From NCBI RefSeq assembly GCF_027922425.1, contig NZ_BSFQ01000025.1, forward strand, positions 44,710-108,709: a stretch of DNA of 64,000 nt, given 5' to 3'. Position numbers and translations under genes: made by a program. A model generated the notes under the pieces. It did not search any database and was not told the DNA's origin. It saw only the letters and a list, made by a program, of their open reading frames with translations. This DNA is from Pseudonocardia halophobica (GTDB lineage Bacteria > Actinomycetota > Actinomycetes > Mycobacteriales > Pseudonocardiaceae). How positions within the stretch are numbered: the stretch's first letter is position 1; every line of letters begins with the position of its first letter. Shown here piece by piece: positions 1 to 8,748 of this stretch.

Positions 1-86
1 AGGAAGGCTGCACCCCGAAGGAGCACCTGGGGCTCACCTGGGCGATCGAGGACGTGCGGATCGAGTTCGAGCCGCGCTCCGCGTGA
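1..86 (+). CDS. C-terminal end of an unidentified protein (partial)
   Basis: An open frame enters the window (codons from base 3) and stops with TGA at 84-86. The 27 visible residues end in VRIEFEPRSA and contain HLGLTWAIEDV. This is too short to assign a family. The codon use matches the neighbourhood, and the paired hairpins just downstream support a true gene end here. It lies upstream of the acyl-CoA synthetase and could belong to the same catabolic locus, but the hairpins suggest a separate transcript. Confidence 0.5.
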   Translation, partial: EGCTPKEHLGLTWAIEDVRIEFEPRSA

Positions 87-110
87 CGATGACCGCCTGA
101 GAACCCATCG

Positions 111-144
111 GCCTCGGAAGCCGAGGCCCCTTCGGACGAAGGGG
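111..144 (+). terminator. Double-hairpin terminator candidate
   Basis: Two adjacent hairpins follow the partial gene: GCCTCGG/CCGAGGC (111-117 with 121-127) and CCCCTTCG/CGAAGGGG (127-134 with 137-144). No U-tract follows, which is common for GC-rich actinobacterial terminators. The two stems share base 127, so they could also be alternative folds. Confidence 0.5.
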
Positions 145-194
145 GCAGTTCGCCGACTCCCTTCACAGCAGTACCCGCACGTCGAGAGGAACCC

Positions 195-1835
195 ATGAGC
201 CCGTCACCGTCGGCCGGGGAGGTCAGGTCGTTCGGCCTGCTGCAGCTGTGGGACGCCGTCGCCGACGGCGTCCCGGAGCGGGAGTGCGTCGTCCAGGGCG
301 GGCGCCGGCTCACGTGGGCCGAGGTGCGCGAGCGGACGACGAGGCTCGGGTGGTTCCTCACCGGCTGCGGGTTCGGCCCCCGGGACGGGGCGGCCGTCGA
401 CTGGCGGTCGCCCAACGACACCGTCGGGCTGCTGCTGCGCAACAGCCCGGAGTACCTGGAGGGCAGCATCGGGTGTTACCGCGCCCGGTGCGCCCCCTTC
501 AACGTCAACTACCGGTACCGGGCGGACGAGCTGGCCTATCTGCTCCGCGACGCCCGGCCGGTCGCGATGGTCCTGCACCGCGAGTTCGGTCCGGTGCTGG
601 AGCAGGCCCTCGCGTTGGTCGAGGACCTGCAGCCGGTGCTGGTGGTCGTCGAGGACGGCTCCGGCGCGGCCCTGCCCGCCGGTGCGCGGGCCTACGAGGA
701 GGTGCTGGCCGGCGCACGGCCGCCGGCCGAGCCGGTCGTGCCCTCCCCGGACGACGTGCACGTGCTCTACACCGGCGGCACCACCGGGATGCCGAAGGGC
801 GTGATCTGGCGGCTGCGCGAGCTCGCCGGGCGACCCTGCGGGATCGCGGTGGAGTCGCTGGAGGCGGCCACCCGCGATGCTCCCCGTCGCGGGTGGCTGC
901 GCGCCTTCGTCGCCCCGCCGCTGATGCACGGCGCCGCCGCCTGGTTCTCCTACGGCGCCTGGTCGCGCGGCGGCACGCTCGTGCTGAGCGAGGACCACAG
1001 CTTCGACGCCGAGCGCGCGCTGGAGCTGTGCCGGCGCGAGAAGGTCACCTGGATGGCCATCATCGGCGACCCGTTCGCGCAGCCGCTGGTCAAGGCCCTG
1101 CGCGCCGGGGCCGAGCCGCCGGGGTTGTCCTACATCTTCTCCAGCGGGGCCGCGCTGTCCCCGTCCGCCTGGTCCGAGTTGGACACCTACTTCCCGGGCC
1201 TGAAGCTCGTGAACACACTGGGCTCGTCGGAGACCGGGCCGCAGGCGATGCAGACCAGCAGCGCCCAGCCGGCGTTCAGGGCCGGGCCGCAGACCTTCGT
1301 CGTGTCCGACGACCACACCCGGCTGCTGACCGCGGAGAGCCCGGGCATCGGCTGGCTCTCCAACGCCGGCGAGCTCCCCCGCGGGTACCTGAACGACGAG
1401 GTGCGCACCGCGGCGACCTACAAGGTCGTCGAGGGGCTCCGGTTGTCTATCTCCGGCGACCGCGCGAGCGTCGACGGGACCGGCGAGATCCGCTTCCTCG
1501 GCCGCGAGGCCACGGTCATCAACTCCGGCGGCGAGAAGATCTACGGCGAGGAGGTCGAGGGCGTGCTGCGCGCGCTGCCCGAGATCGCCGACGCGATCGT
1601 GTTCGGCCGCCCGAGCGAGCGGTGGGGCCAGGAGGTCGTCGCGCTGCTGGTGGCCGCGGGTCCCGAGCTGGACCGCGACACCATTCGCGCCCGCTGCGCC
1701 GACGCGCTGGCCGGGTACAAGATCCCGAAGGCGGTGGCGTACGTGCCGGCGATCCGCCGCCACGACAACGGCAAGGCCGACTACGCCTGGGCGGGCGAGA
1801 CCTTCGCGTCGCTGGTCGCGGAGGTGAGCGCGTGA
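195..1835 (+). CDS. Acyl-CoA synthetase, FadD19-like (AMP-binding family)
   Basis: A 546-residue ANL-superfamily ligase that would activate a carboxylic acid to its CoA thioester through an acyl-adenylate. The ATP/phosphate loop YTGGTTGMPKG is near residue 192, GSSETG follows in the mid-domain, and the C-terminal domain carries INSGGEKIYGEEVE and GYKIPK with the adenylation lysine region. Overall layout resembles mycobacterial FadD19, which activates steroid side chains; that match is from memory of the family and not computed. ATG at 195 follows GAGAGGAACC. Its TGA overlaps the GTG of the CoA-transferase, so the two are translationally coupled and head a three-gene operon with the P450. Confidence 0.9.
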   Translation: MSPSPSAGEVRSFGLLQLWDAVADGVPERECVVQGGRRLTWAEVRERTTRLGWFLTGCGFGPRDGAAVDWRSPNDTVGLLLRNSPEYLEGSIGCYRARCAPFNVNYRYRADELAYLLRDARPVAMVLHREFGPVLEQALALVEDLQPVLVVVEDGSGAALPAGARAYEEVLAGARPPAEPVVPSPDDVHVLYTGGTTGMPKGVIWRLRELAGRPCGIAVESLEAATRDAPRRGWLRAFVAPPLMHGAAAWFSYGAWSRGGTLVLSEDHSFDAERALELCRREKVTWMAIIGDPFAQPLVKALRAGAEPPGLSYIFSSGAALSPSAWSELDTYFPGLKLVNTLGSSETGPQAMQTSSAQPAFRAGPQTFVVSDDHTRLLTAESPGIGWLSNAGELPRGYLNDEVRTAATYKVVEGLRLSISGDRASVDGTGEIRFLGREATVINSGGEKIYGEEVEGVLRALPEIADAIVFGRPSERWGQEVVALLVAAGPELDRDTIRARCADALAGYKIPKAVAYVPAIRRHDNGKADYAWAGETFASLVAEVSA

Positions 1836-4069
1836 GTGTGCTGGACGGCGTCCGGATCGTCGAGCTGGCCTCGGGGATCGCCGGGCCCGTCGCGTGCCGG
1901 CTGCTCGCCGAGGCCGGGGCGGACGTCGTCAAGATCGAGCCGGCCGGTGGTGATCCCGACCGCGCCGCGCGGCCCGTCGCCTTCGCGACGTGGAACCGGA
2001 GCAAGCGGTCCGTGGTCGGCGATCCGGAACCGCTGCTCTCGCGCGCCGACGTCCTGGTCCACGATCTCCCGGTCGAGGCCGCCCGTGCCCGCGGCCTCGA
2101 CCCGGAGACCCTGGCCGCGCGGCACCCGGGCCTGATCGTCGCGACCGTGCCGAGCTACCCGACCGGACACCCACTCGCCGATGTCGCCGCGACGGACGCG
2201 ATGGTGCAGGCCGAGCAGGGCTTCTTCGACGAGCAGCAGGGCAACCGCCCCGGCCCGGTCTACATCCGGCTGCCGTTCCCCAGTTGGAGCGCCGCCTACC
2301 TGACCGCCGCGGGCGTCGTCGCGCGGCTCGTGCAGCGGGCCCGGACCGGCGCGGTGCTCCCGGTCGGCACGAGCGTGTTCCAGGGGGGACTCGCCCCCGC
2401 GGCGCTGTACTGGCAGCGCTGGGAGCGGCTGCCCGCGGGCCTGGACAGGCACACGCTGCCGAAGATCTGGCCCGACGCCGCCCTGTCCATCTTCGGGTGC
2501 GCGGACGGGCGGTACGTTCAGCTCGCCGGCGCGGTCGGCGGCTGGATCGAGTCCCCGCCGGTGCTGGAGGCGCTGGCGCTGGCCGATCTCGTCGACCTGT
2601 CCGAGGTCGGGGTGACCCCGGAGAACTGGGCGACCTGGGACCGCGTGTTCCGCACCCGATCCAGCGACGAGTGGCGCGACGAGCTCGGCGAGGCAGACGT
2701 GCCGTGCATCGTCGTCCGCGAGCTCGGCGAGTGCTTCACCGACGAGCAGGTTCGGGTCAACGGCTACGTCGCCGAGGTCGACGACCCGGTCGTCGGGCGT
2801 GCGCTGCAGGCCGGGCCGCCCGTCGAGACCAGCACGCCGAGCCGGATCACCGGCCCGGCCCCGGCGGCGGGCTCGACCGCGCTCGACGAGGTGCTGACGA
2901 GGTGGGCGCCGCGGACGCACGAGGTGTCCGTCCCGCCGGTGGACCCGCGGCCGCTCGCGGGCCTGCGCGTCCTCGACTTCGGGTCGGTCGTCGCCGGTCC
3001 CTTCGGCGCGCAGTGCCTCGGCGACCTCGGCGCCGACGTCGTCAAGGTGGAGCCCCTCGCGGGGGACCGCGGGCGCGGGCTCACCCAGTTCGCGGGCTGC
3101 CACCGCGCCAAGCGGTCGTTGGCGATCGACCTCAAGGCGCCCGACGCCCGGGAGGCCCTCGGGCGGCTGATCCGGTCCGGCGACGTCGTGCTGCACAACA
3201 TGCGGCTCGGTCCCGCGGCCCGCCTCGGGCTCGACGGCCCCGGCCTGCGCGCGGTGAACCCGGGCATCGTGTTCAGCCACGTCAGCGCCTACGGTCCGCG
3301 CGGGCCGATGGCGCCGCTGCCGGGCTACGACCCGACCGCGCAGGCGTTGACCGGCTGGGAGCACGCCAACGCGGGGGAGGGCCGCACACCGATCTGGCTG
3401 CGCAACTCGGTGTTCGACGTCCAGTCCGGCATGATCGCCGCCTTCGGCGCCCTGCTCGGCCTCTACGAGCGCGAGACGACCGGCACGCCGGGGGAGACCG
3501 GGACGTCGCTGCTGGCGGCGGGGATCACCGCGGCCTCCGAGGTCGCCGTGACCTTGGCCGACGGGGCGGTCACCCCCGCGCCGGTGCTCGACGCCGACCA
3601 GACCGGGCTCGACCCCGCGCACCGCCTCTACCGGTGCATGGACGGCTGGCTGCTGGTCGACGCGGCCGACGAGGGGCAGGCCGAGGCCTTCGCCGCGCAC
3701 CTCGGCCCCGACCCCGTGGGCGCACTGGCCGCCCAGGCGGTCGACGACGCGCTGGCCGGGCTGGCGGCGGCGGGCGTGCGGTCCTGCCGGGTCGCCGAGG
3801 ACCGCCTCGACGCCTTCATGGACTCGGTGGTGCACGCCGACCTGGGCGTCGCGCGCACCCTGCAGACCCGCGGCTACGGCCGGCTCGACCTGGTGGCCGG
3901 CTTCTGGGACGTGCCGGCCGCGCCCGGTGAGAGCGTGCCCGACCTGGGCGAACACACCCGCGAGCTGCTCGCGGAACTGGGCTACGACGACGCGACGATC
4001 GAGGGCCTCGCCGAGGGCGGCGTGATCCGCCTGGCGGCAGTGCCCGTCACGTCGGGAGGAAGGGCATGA
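1832..4069 (+). CDS. Fused tandem class III (CaiB/BaiF) CoA-transferase
   Basis: 745 residues, about twice the normal length of the family: two CoA-transferase modules joined head to tail, roughly residues 1-370 and 375-745. Both begin with the typical nucleotide-like fold start (VRIVELASGIAGP; LRVLDFGSVVAGP followed by GADVVKVEP). The second half keeps the expected catalytic Asp in VFDVQSG (about residue 529). The matching stretch of the first half reads PFPSWSAAYLTA with no Asp, so the N-terminal half is probably structural, mimicking a heterodimer. GTG start at 1832 overlaps the ligase stop (GTGA). It likely moves CoA between pathway acids; the acceptor is unknown. Confidence 0.85.
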   Translation: MSVLDGVRIVELASGIAGPVACRLLAEAGADVVKIEPAGGDPDRAARPVAFATWNRSKRSVVGDPEPLLSRADVLVHDLPVEAARARGLDPETLAARHPGLIVATVPSYPTGHPLADVAATDAMVQAEQGFFDEQQGNRPGPVYIRLPFPSWSAAYLTAAGVVARLVQRARTGAVLPVGTSVFQGGLAPAALYWQRWERLPAGLDRHTLPKIWPDAALSIFGCADGRYVQLAGAVGGWIESPPVLEALALADLVDLSEVGVTPENWATWDRVFRTRSSDEWRDELGEADVPCIVVRELGECFTDEQVRVNGYVAEVDDPVVGRALQAGPPVETSTPSRITGPAPAAGSTALDEVLTRWAPRTHEVSVPPVDPRPLAGLRVLDFGSVVAGPFGAQCLGDLGADVVKVEPLAGDRGRGLTQFAGCHRAKRSLAIDLKAPDAREALGRLIRSGDVVLHNMRLGPAARLGLDGPGLRAVNPGIVFSHVSAYGPRGPMAPLPGYDPTAQALTGWEHANAGEGRTPIWLRNSVFDVQSGMIAAFGALLGLYERETTGTPGETGTSLLAAGITAASEVAVTLADGAVTPAPVLDADQTGLDPAHRLYRCMDGWLLVDAADEGQAEAFAAHLGPDPVGALAAQAVDDALAGLAAAGVRSCRVAEDRLDAFMDSVVHADLGVARTLQTRGYGRLDLVAGFWDVPAAPGESVPDLGEHTRELLAELGYDDATIEGLAEGGVIRLAAVPVTSGGRA

Positions 4070-5289
4070 GCGAGCGTCCGACGATCGAGTTCGACCACCA
4101 CACCCCGGAGTTCGGGCAGGACGCCCCGGCGAAGTTCGCCGAGCTCCGTGCCACGTGCCCGATGGGGTTCACCGAGGCGCACGACGGCTACTGGGTCGCC
4201 TCCACCTACGAGAACGCGCGGCGCATCCTGTCCGACCCCGAGAACTTCACGGTCGAGAAGAGCGCCGACGGCCTGCGCGGCGGCAAGCTGATCCCGACCG
4301 CCCCGCACGCTCCCGCGATCATCCCGGGGAGCCTCGACGGACCGGCCCACGACCGCCTGCGCAAGCCGCTGCGCAACCTGTTCGCCAAGCGCAACATCGA
4401 GCAGAAGGTCGCGCCGATCGCCCGCGCGGCCGCGGACCGGCTGCTCGACGAGCTGGTGGGCAAGCCGGAGTTCGACGTCGCGCAGGAGTTCAGCTTCCGC
4501 CTCACCGTGGCCACCATCAGCGAGTTCGTCGGGCTGGCGAGCGGCGAGATCGGCGACCCCGAGAAGGTCGTGCTGATGCTCGAGGACGCCTTCGCCATCG
4601 ACCCCGAGGCCGGCGGCAACCGCGACGCCCTCGCCGCCCGCACCGCGGACAAGTTCGCCGAGGTCCGCGAGCTCGTCGGGCAGGTCGTCCGGGCCCGGAA
4701 GGCCGAGCCGCGTGACGACCTGGTCACCGCGATGGTCGACCCGAGGACGGGGCTGACCGAGGACGAGGTGATCGACCTCGCGCTGTCGATGCTGCTCGGC
4801 GGGGTGCGGACGACGGCGGCGTCGATGGACAACATCGTGCTGTACCTGGCCGAGCACCCCGACCTGCGCCGCGAGCTGGTCGAGGACCCGGCGAAGATCC
4901 CCGACGCGGTGGAGGAGCTGACCCGGCTCGCCGCCGTCACCCCGCTGGTCGCCCGGACGGCGGTGACCGACCAGGCCTTCGGCGACGTGCACGTCAAGGC
5001 CGGGGACCGGGTCGCGGCGCTGATCTGCTCGGCGAACCGGGACGAGGAGCGCTTCCCCGGCGCCGAGGAGGTGAAGCTGGGCCGCAAGGACGGCCTGCAC
5101 CTCGCCTTCGGCGTCGGCATGCACTACTGCCTCGGGATCTGGCTGGCGCACATGGAGCTGCGGGTCGCCGTCGAGGCCGTGCTGCGGCGGATCCCGGACT
5201 ACGAGGTCGTGGCGGACCGGGTGCGCCGCTACGGCCTGGTCGGGGTCAACAACGGCTTCTCCGCCCTCCCGGTGCGCCCGCGCCCCTGA
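4066..5289 (+). CDS. Cytochrome P450 (bacterial class I type)
   Basis: 407 residues, soluble, normal length for bacterial CYPs. The heme loop FGVGMHYCLG carries the thiolate Cys at residue 355, and the K-helix ExxR is in VEELTRL. The I-helix reads LGGVRTTAAS (about 245-250): the acidic residue usually before the conserved Thr pair is Arg, which may alter proton delivery. The start ATG overlaps the CoA-transferase stop (ATGA), so it is translated from the same operon. No ferredoxin is adjacent; the minus-strand PDR-type reductase 2.4 kb away is a possible but unproven electron donor. Confidence 0.93.
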   Translation: MSERPTIEFDHHTPEFGQDAPAKFAELRATCPMGFTEAHDGYWVASTYENARRILSDPENFTVEKSADGLRGGKLIPTAPHAPAIIPGSLDGPAHDRLRKPLRNLFAKRNIEQKVAPIARAAADRLLDELVGKPEFDVAQEFSFRLTVATISEFVGLASGEIGDPEKVVLMLEDAFAIDPEAGGNRDALAARTADKFAEVRELVGQVVRARKAEPRDDLVTAMVDPRTGLTEDEVIDLALSMLLGGVRTTAASMDNIVLYLAEHPDLRRELVEDPAKIPDAVEELTRLAAVTPLVARTAVTDQAFGDVHVKAGDRVAALICSANRDEERFPGAEEVKLGRKDGLHLAFGVGMHYCLGIWLAHMELRVAVEAVLRRIPDYEVVADRVRRYGLVGVNNGFSALPVRPRP

Positions 5290-5302
5290 GAGTCCGCTCC
5301 CG

Positions 5303-5353
5303 GAACGACCACGCGCCGCCGACCCCGGGGAGGTCGGCGGCGCGTCGTCGTTC
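5303..5353. terminator. Bidirectional hairpin between convergent genes
   Basis: A long stem, CGCGCCGCCGACC (5312-5324) against GGTCGGCGGCGCG (5332-5344) with a 7-base loop, extended by GAACGAC (5303-5309) and GTCGTTC (5347-5353). It lies exactly between the stops of the plus-strand P450 and the minus-strand thiolase homologue and could end both transcripts. Confidence 0.75.
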
Positions 5354-5359
5354 TCGGGC

Positions 5360-6862
5360 TCAGTCCGCCAGCGTGAACAGCCGGCGCTCGCCCTCGGTGA
5401 CCACCCGGCCCGTCCGCCCGATCGGGTCCGACTGCGGGTCCACCAGCGCGGCGAGGGTCGACCGGTCCGACTTGGACACGCGCACCCCGGTGCGCGTCCC
5501 GGCCGGGGATCGGCCGATGACGTAACCGCGGGCCGGGTTGCCCTCCCGGTCGAACTCCACCGTGAAGGTCTCGATCTCCAGCGGGCCGGTGAGGGTGTCG
5601 TCGACGGCGACCGGGCCGTGCTCGTCGGCCGCGGCCGTGGACCAGCGGAAGTCCTCGACGGGCTCACGGTCCAGGACCACGGCCGCGTGCTTGGTGAGGT
5701 ACTCGCCGTTGGCGTAGACCAGCCCGGTCCTGCCGCCCTCGCGCAGCCGCCGGACGACCGCGACCAGGGCGTGCGCGGAGTAGTTGTTGTGCGCCCCGCC
5801 GAAGGAGGTCAGGCCGCCGGTCGCGGACAGCTCGCGGTCCCGGTCCAGCCCGAGGTGCAGCGCGCCGAGCTTCGGCACGATCGGGAAGCAGCTGTAGAGG
5901 TCGACGACGTCGAGCGCCTCCGCCCGCGTGCCGGCCGACCCGAGGACGGCGTCGAGGCTGCGCTCCAGGCCGGGCGAGCGCCCGTAGGACTCGCGCTCCA
6001 GGACGTCCTCGCAGTCCTCGTCGACCGCCGCGGCCCGCAGGTACACCCGTTTCTCGACGGGGACGCCGAGCCGGTCGGCCGCGGCCGGGCTGGCCAGGAT
6101 CACCGCCGCGGCCTGGTCGACGCGGTTGAGCGCGTTCATCCACAGCGGGTAGGGGAAGCAGATCATCCGGTTCTTCGGGCCGACCTCGGCGATCTGTTCC
6201 GCCGTGAGCGCGTCGGTGTTCCACGCCGCCTCGTTGCCGGCGGCGATCTCGCTGAACCGCGAGTACATCTCGGCCGACCAGGCCTGCGACTCGGCGAAGC
6301 TCTGCCCGAGGTCGTGGCGCAGCCGGTTCTCCCACAGCGGGTAGATGCGGATCGGGCCGACCAGCCCGAGGTCCCACATGCGTTCGGTGCCGCCGGTCGC
6401 CCGGGTGAACGTGCCCGGCCCACCGGGGGTGTGGCTCCAGTTCTCGGCCTTCTCCGGCTCCTTCACCGCGCCGAGCAGCTCCACCGAGGACTGCGCCTCG
6501 CCGCCGCACACCACGGCCAGCTCGGCCTCGCCGGTGGCGATGGACCGGGCGAGCTCGGTCAGCACGGCGACGGGCTGGTGCCCGCCCACCTCCGACACCG
6601 AGGTCTTCGCCCGCCGCGCGCCGACGGCCTCGGCGACCGCCGCGCCGACGTCGTCGTAGTTCCAGGAGACGACCTGGACCACGCCGAGGGCGTCGACCTC
6701 GCCGAGCGCGCCCTCGGGCAGCCCGGCGTCGTCGGCGGCCGCACCGATCGCCCGCCGGATCAGCTCGACCGGTTCGAGCGCCCGGGCAGGGTCCTTCTCG
6801 CGGTTGTTGCGCAGCTGCCCGACGCCGATGACGACGACCGGACCGCCGGAGCCGCCGCTCAC
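5360..6862 (-). CDS. Thiolase-like protein, TLP1 type, with extra C-terminal domain
   Basis: 500 residues. The core resembles SCP2-type thiolases (AVVCGGEAQSS; FGGAHNNYSAH), but where thiolases carry the nucleophilic Cys this protein reads EVGGHQP, and the second Cys loop is replaced by YANGEYL. It is therefore unlikely to be a normal thiolase. The last ~80 residues (from about EIETFTVEF) match the OB-like additional domain of mycobacterial TLP1 proteins, whose true reaction is unsettled. The GTG start at 6862 overlaps the crotonase stop (GTGA). As last gene of a reductase-crotonase-thiolase operon it might handle CoA intermediates, for example by retro-aldol cleavage; that is inference. Confidence 0.82.
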   Translation of the reverse strand: MSGGSGGPVVVIGVGQLRNNREKDPARALEPVELIRRAIGAAADDAGLPEGALGEVDALGVVQVVSWNYDDVGAAVAEAVGARRAKTSVSEVGGHQPVAVLTELARSIATGEAELAVVCGGEAQSSVELLGAVKEPEKAENWSHTPGGPGTFTRATGGTERMWDLGLVGPIRIYPLWENRLRHDLGQSFAESQAWSAEMYSRFSEIAAGNEAAWNTDALTAEQIAEVGPKNRMICFPYPLWMNALNRVDQAAAVILASPAAADRLGVPVEKRVYLRAAAVDEDCEDVLERESYGRSPGLERSLDAVLGSAGTRAEALDVVDLYSCFPIVPKLGALHLGLDRDRELSATGGLTSFGGAHNNYSAHALVAVVRRLREGGRTGLVYANGEYLTKHAAVVLDREPVEDFRWSTAAADEHGPVAVDDTLTGPLEIETFTVEFDREGNPARGYVIGRSPAGTRTGVRVSKSDRSTLAALVDPQSDPIGRTGRVVTEGERRLFTLAD

Positions 6863-7632
6863 CGACCGCTCCACACCGGGTCGCGCTTCTCCACGAAGGC
6901 CTTCATGCCCTCGGCGAAGTCCTCCGTCTCGCCGGCGGCGCGGACCACCGCCCGGTTGCGCTCCCAGGCCTCGTCCTCGTCGACCAGGTGCGTCGCCTCG
7001 ATCATCAGCTGCCGGGAGAGCTGCACCGCGACGGGCGCGTTGACCGTGATCCGGGCGGCCAGGGCGCGCGCGGCCTCGAGGGCCTTCCCGGACTCGGCCA
7101 GCTCGTTGACCAGCCCGAGCTCGGCGGCCCGCTCGGCCGGATAGGCGTCGCCGGTCAGCGCCCACTCCATCGCGACGGCGAAGGGGATCCGCCGGCCGAG
7201 CCGGAACAGCCCGCCGGCCCCGGCCACGACCGCCCGCTTGACCTCGGGGATACCGAAGGTCGAGCCGCGCGAGGCGACGACGAGGTCGCAGGCGAGGGCC
7301 AGTTCGGTGCCGCCGGCCAGCGCGTAGCCGTCGACGGCGGCGATGAACGGCTTGCGTCGCTCGCGCCGGACGAACCCGGCGAAGCCGCCGCGCTTGGTGT
7401 GCAGCGTCTTGACCCGGCCCTTGCCGATCTCCTTGAGGTCGCCGCCCGCGGAGAACACCGGGGGGACGCCGGTGAGGATGCCGACCCAGATCCGGTCGTC
7501 CGCCTCGATCGCGTCGACGGCCTCCTCGATCCCCTGCGCGACCTCGGCGTTGACCGCGTTGCGGGCCTCCGGGCGGTCGATCGTGATGACCGCCAGGTGG
7601 TTCTCGGGTTCGGGCTCGAATCGGACTCCCAC
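6859..7632 (-). CDS. Enoyl-CoA hydratase/isomerase (crotonase family)
   Basis: 257 residues, the usual crotonase length. The oxyanion-hole segments are FSAGGDLKEIG and ALAGGTELALACDL, with FGIPEVKRAVVAGAGG following. GTG at 7632 sits 7 bases after a strong AGGAGGA site, which fixes the start. Expected to hydrate or isomerise an enoyl-CoA of the pathway. It lies between the PDR-type reductase upstream and the TLP1 homologue, with which it overlaps by four bases. Its exact substrate cannot be read from sequence; other crotonase reactions such as ring cleavage are possible. Confidence 0.9.
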   Translation of the reverse strand: MGVRFEPEPENHLAVITIDRPEARNAVNAEVAQGIEEAVDAIEADDRIWVGILTGVPPVFSAGGDLKEIGKGRVKTLHTKRGGFAGFVRRERRKPFIAAVDGYALAGGTELALACDLVVASRGSTFGIPEVKRAVVAGAGGLFRLGRRIPFAVAMEWALTGDAYPAERAAELGLVNELAESGKALEAARALAARITVNAPVAVQLSRQLMIEATHLVDEDEAWERNRAVVRAAGETEDFAEGMKAFVEKRDPVWSGR

Positions 7633-7673
7633 GCGCTTCCTCCTACTCGTGCGGTGAATCGGGTGAGCGGCGG

Positions 7674-8633
7674 TCAGATGTCGAGGACCAGCCGCGGGCA
7701 GGCCGCGCGGGAGACGCAGATCATCATCGTCTCGTTCGCCGCCTGCTCCTCGGGCGTCAGCAGCGAGTCGCGGTGCTCGGGGGTGCCCTCGAGGACGACC
7801 GTCTCGCAGGTCCCGCAGGTCCCCTCGCCGCACGACGACGGCGCGTCGACTCCCGCCTCGGTGACGACGTCGAGGATCGACCGGTCCGGCGGAACCGTCA
7901 GCGTCAGGCCGGACTGGGCGAGCTCGACCTCGAACGACGCGTCCCCGATCGGCCCGAGCGTCTTCGGCGTGAAGCGCTCGAGGTGCAGGGTGCCGGCGGG
8001 CCACGGGTCCGTCAGGGCCGTGACGGCGTCGAGCAGCGGCTCCGGGCCGCAGACGTAGACCAGCGTGTCGGCGCGCGCATCGGCGAGCAGTGCGGGGAGG
8101 TCGAGCAGACCGTGGGTGTCCTGCGGGGTCACGGTCACGCGGCCCCCGCCGAGCAGCGCGAGCTCCTCGCGGAAGGCCATGCTCGACAGCGTCCGGCCGC
8201 CGTAGAGCAGCGTCCACTCCGCGCCCGCGCGCTCCGCCTCGCCGATCATCGGCACGATCGGCGTGACGCCGATGCCGCCGGCGACGAAGACGTAGCGCGG
8301 CGAGGGCTCCAGCGCGAAGTGGTTGCGCGGGCCGCGGGCGCGCACCTCGGCGCCGACGTGCAGCTTGTCGTGCACGAAGCGGGAGCCGCCGCGGCTCTCC
8401 GGCTCCAGGAGCACGCCGATCCGCCAGACGTCGTGGCGATCGGGGTCGCCGCACAGCGAGTACTGGCGCGACAGCTCCGGGGTCAGCTGCAGGTCGATGT
8501 GGGCGCCGGGATCCCAGGCGGGGAGGTCGCTGCCGTCCGCGGCGCGGAGATCGAGGACGATGACGCCGTCGGCCGCGTCGACCCGTTCGGCGACGACCAG
8601 GTCGACGTCCACCTCGTCATGGATGCTGCGCAC
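7674..8633 (-). CDS. PDR/VanB-type oxidoreductase with C-terminal [2Fe-2S] ferredoxin domain
   Basis: 319 residues in the phthalate dioxygenase reductase order: flavin domain (RQYSLCGDP), NAD domain (GGIGVTPIVPM; CGPEPLLDAV), then a plant-type ferredoxin domain with CGEGTCGTC and a fourth Cys in MMICVSR near the C-terminus. It would pass electrons from NAD(P)H to an oxygenase. No Rieske oxygenase gene is visible in the window; the P450 at 4.1-5.3 kb or a partner elsewhere could be the acceptor. First gene of a minus-strand operon, transcribed divergently from the mycofactocin SDR across a region holding the GTAAAGAT motif. Confidence 0.92.
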   Translation of the reverse strand: MRSIHDEVDVDLVVAERVDAADGVIVLDLRAADGSDLPAWDPGAHIDLQLTPELSRQYSLCGDPDRHDVWRIGVLLEPESRGGSRFVHDKLHVGAEVRARGPRNHFALEPSPRYVFVAGGIGVTPIVPMIGEAERAGAEWTLLYGGRTLSSMAFREELALLGGGRVTVTPQDTHGLLDLPALLADARADTLVYVCGPEPLLDAVTALTDPWPAGTLHLERFTPKTLGPIGDASFEVELAQSGLTLTVPPDRSILDVVTEAGVDAPSSCGEGTCGTCETVVLEGTPEHRDSLLTPEEQAANETMMICVSRAACPRLVLDI

Positions 8634-8710
8634 GGACTCCTCCTCGGCGGCGAGCGGGGGTGCGGCAACGTCGTTTGACGGGCCGGAACCGCGATCCTAG
8701 CATCTGCACA

Positions 8711-8724
8711 ATCTTTACCAGTAT
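8711..8724 (-). promoter_or_regulatory. GTAAAGAT operator candidate, site 1
   Basis: Reads ATACTGGTAAAGAT on the minus strand, 13 of 14 bases identical to site 2 at 9604-9617. It lies in the 115-bp divergent promoter region between the reductase operon and the SDR, where a shared regulator would control both directions. Confidence 0.6.
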
Positions 8725-8748
8725 TCATCGAGGTGTGGAGGCGCGGAC

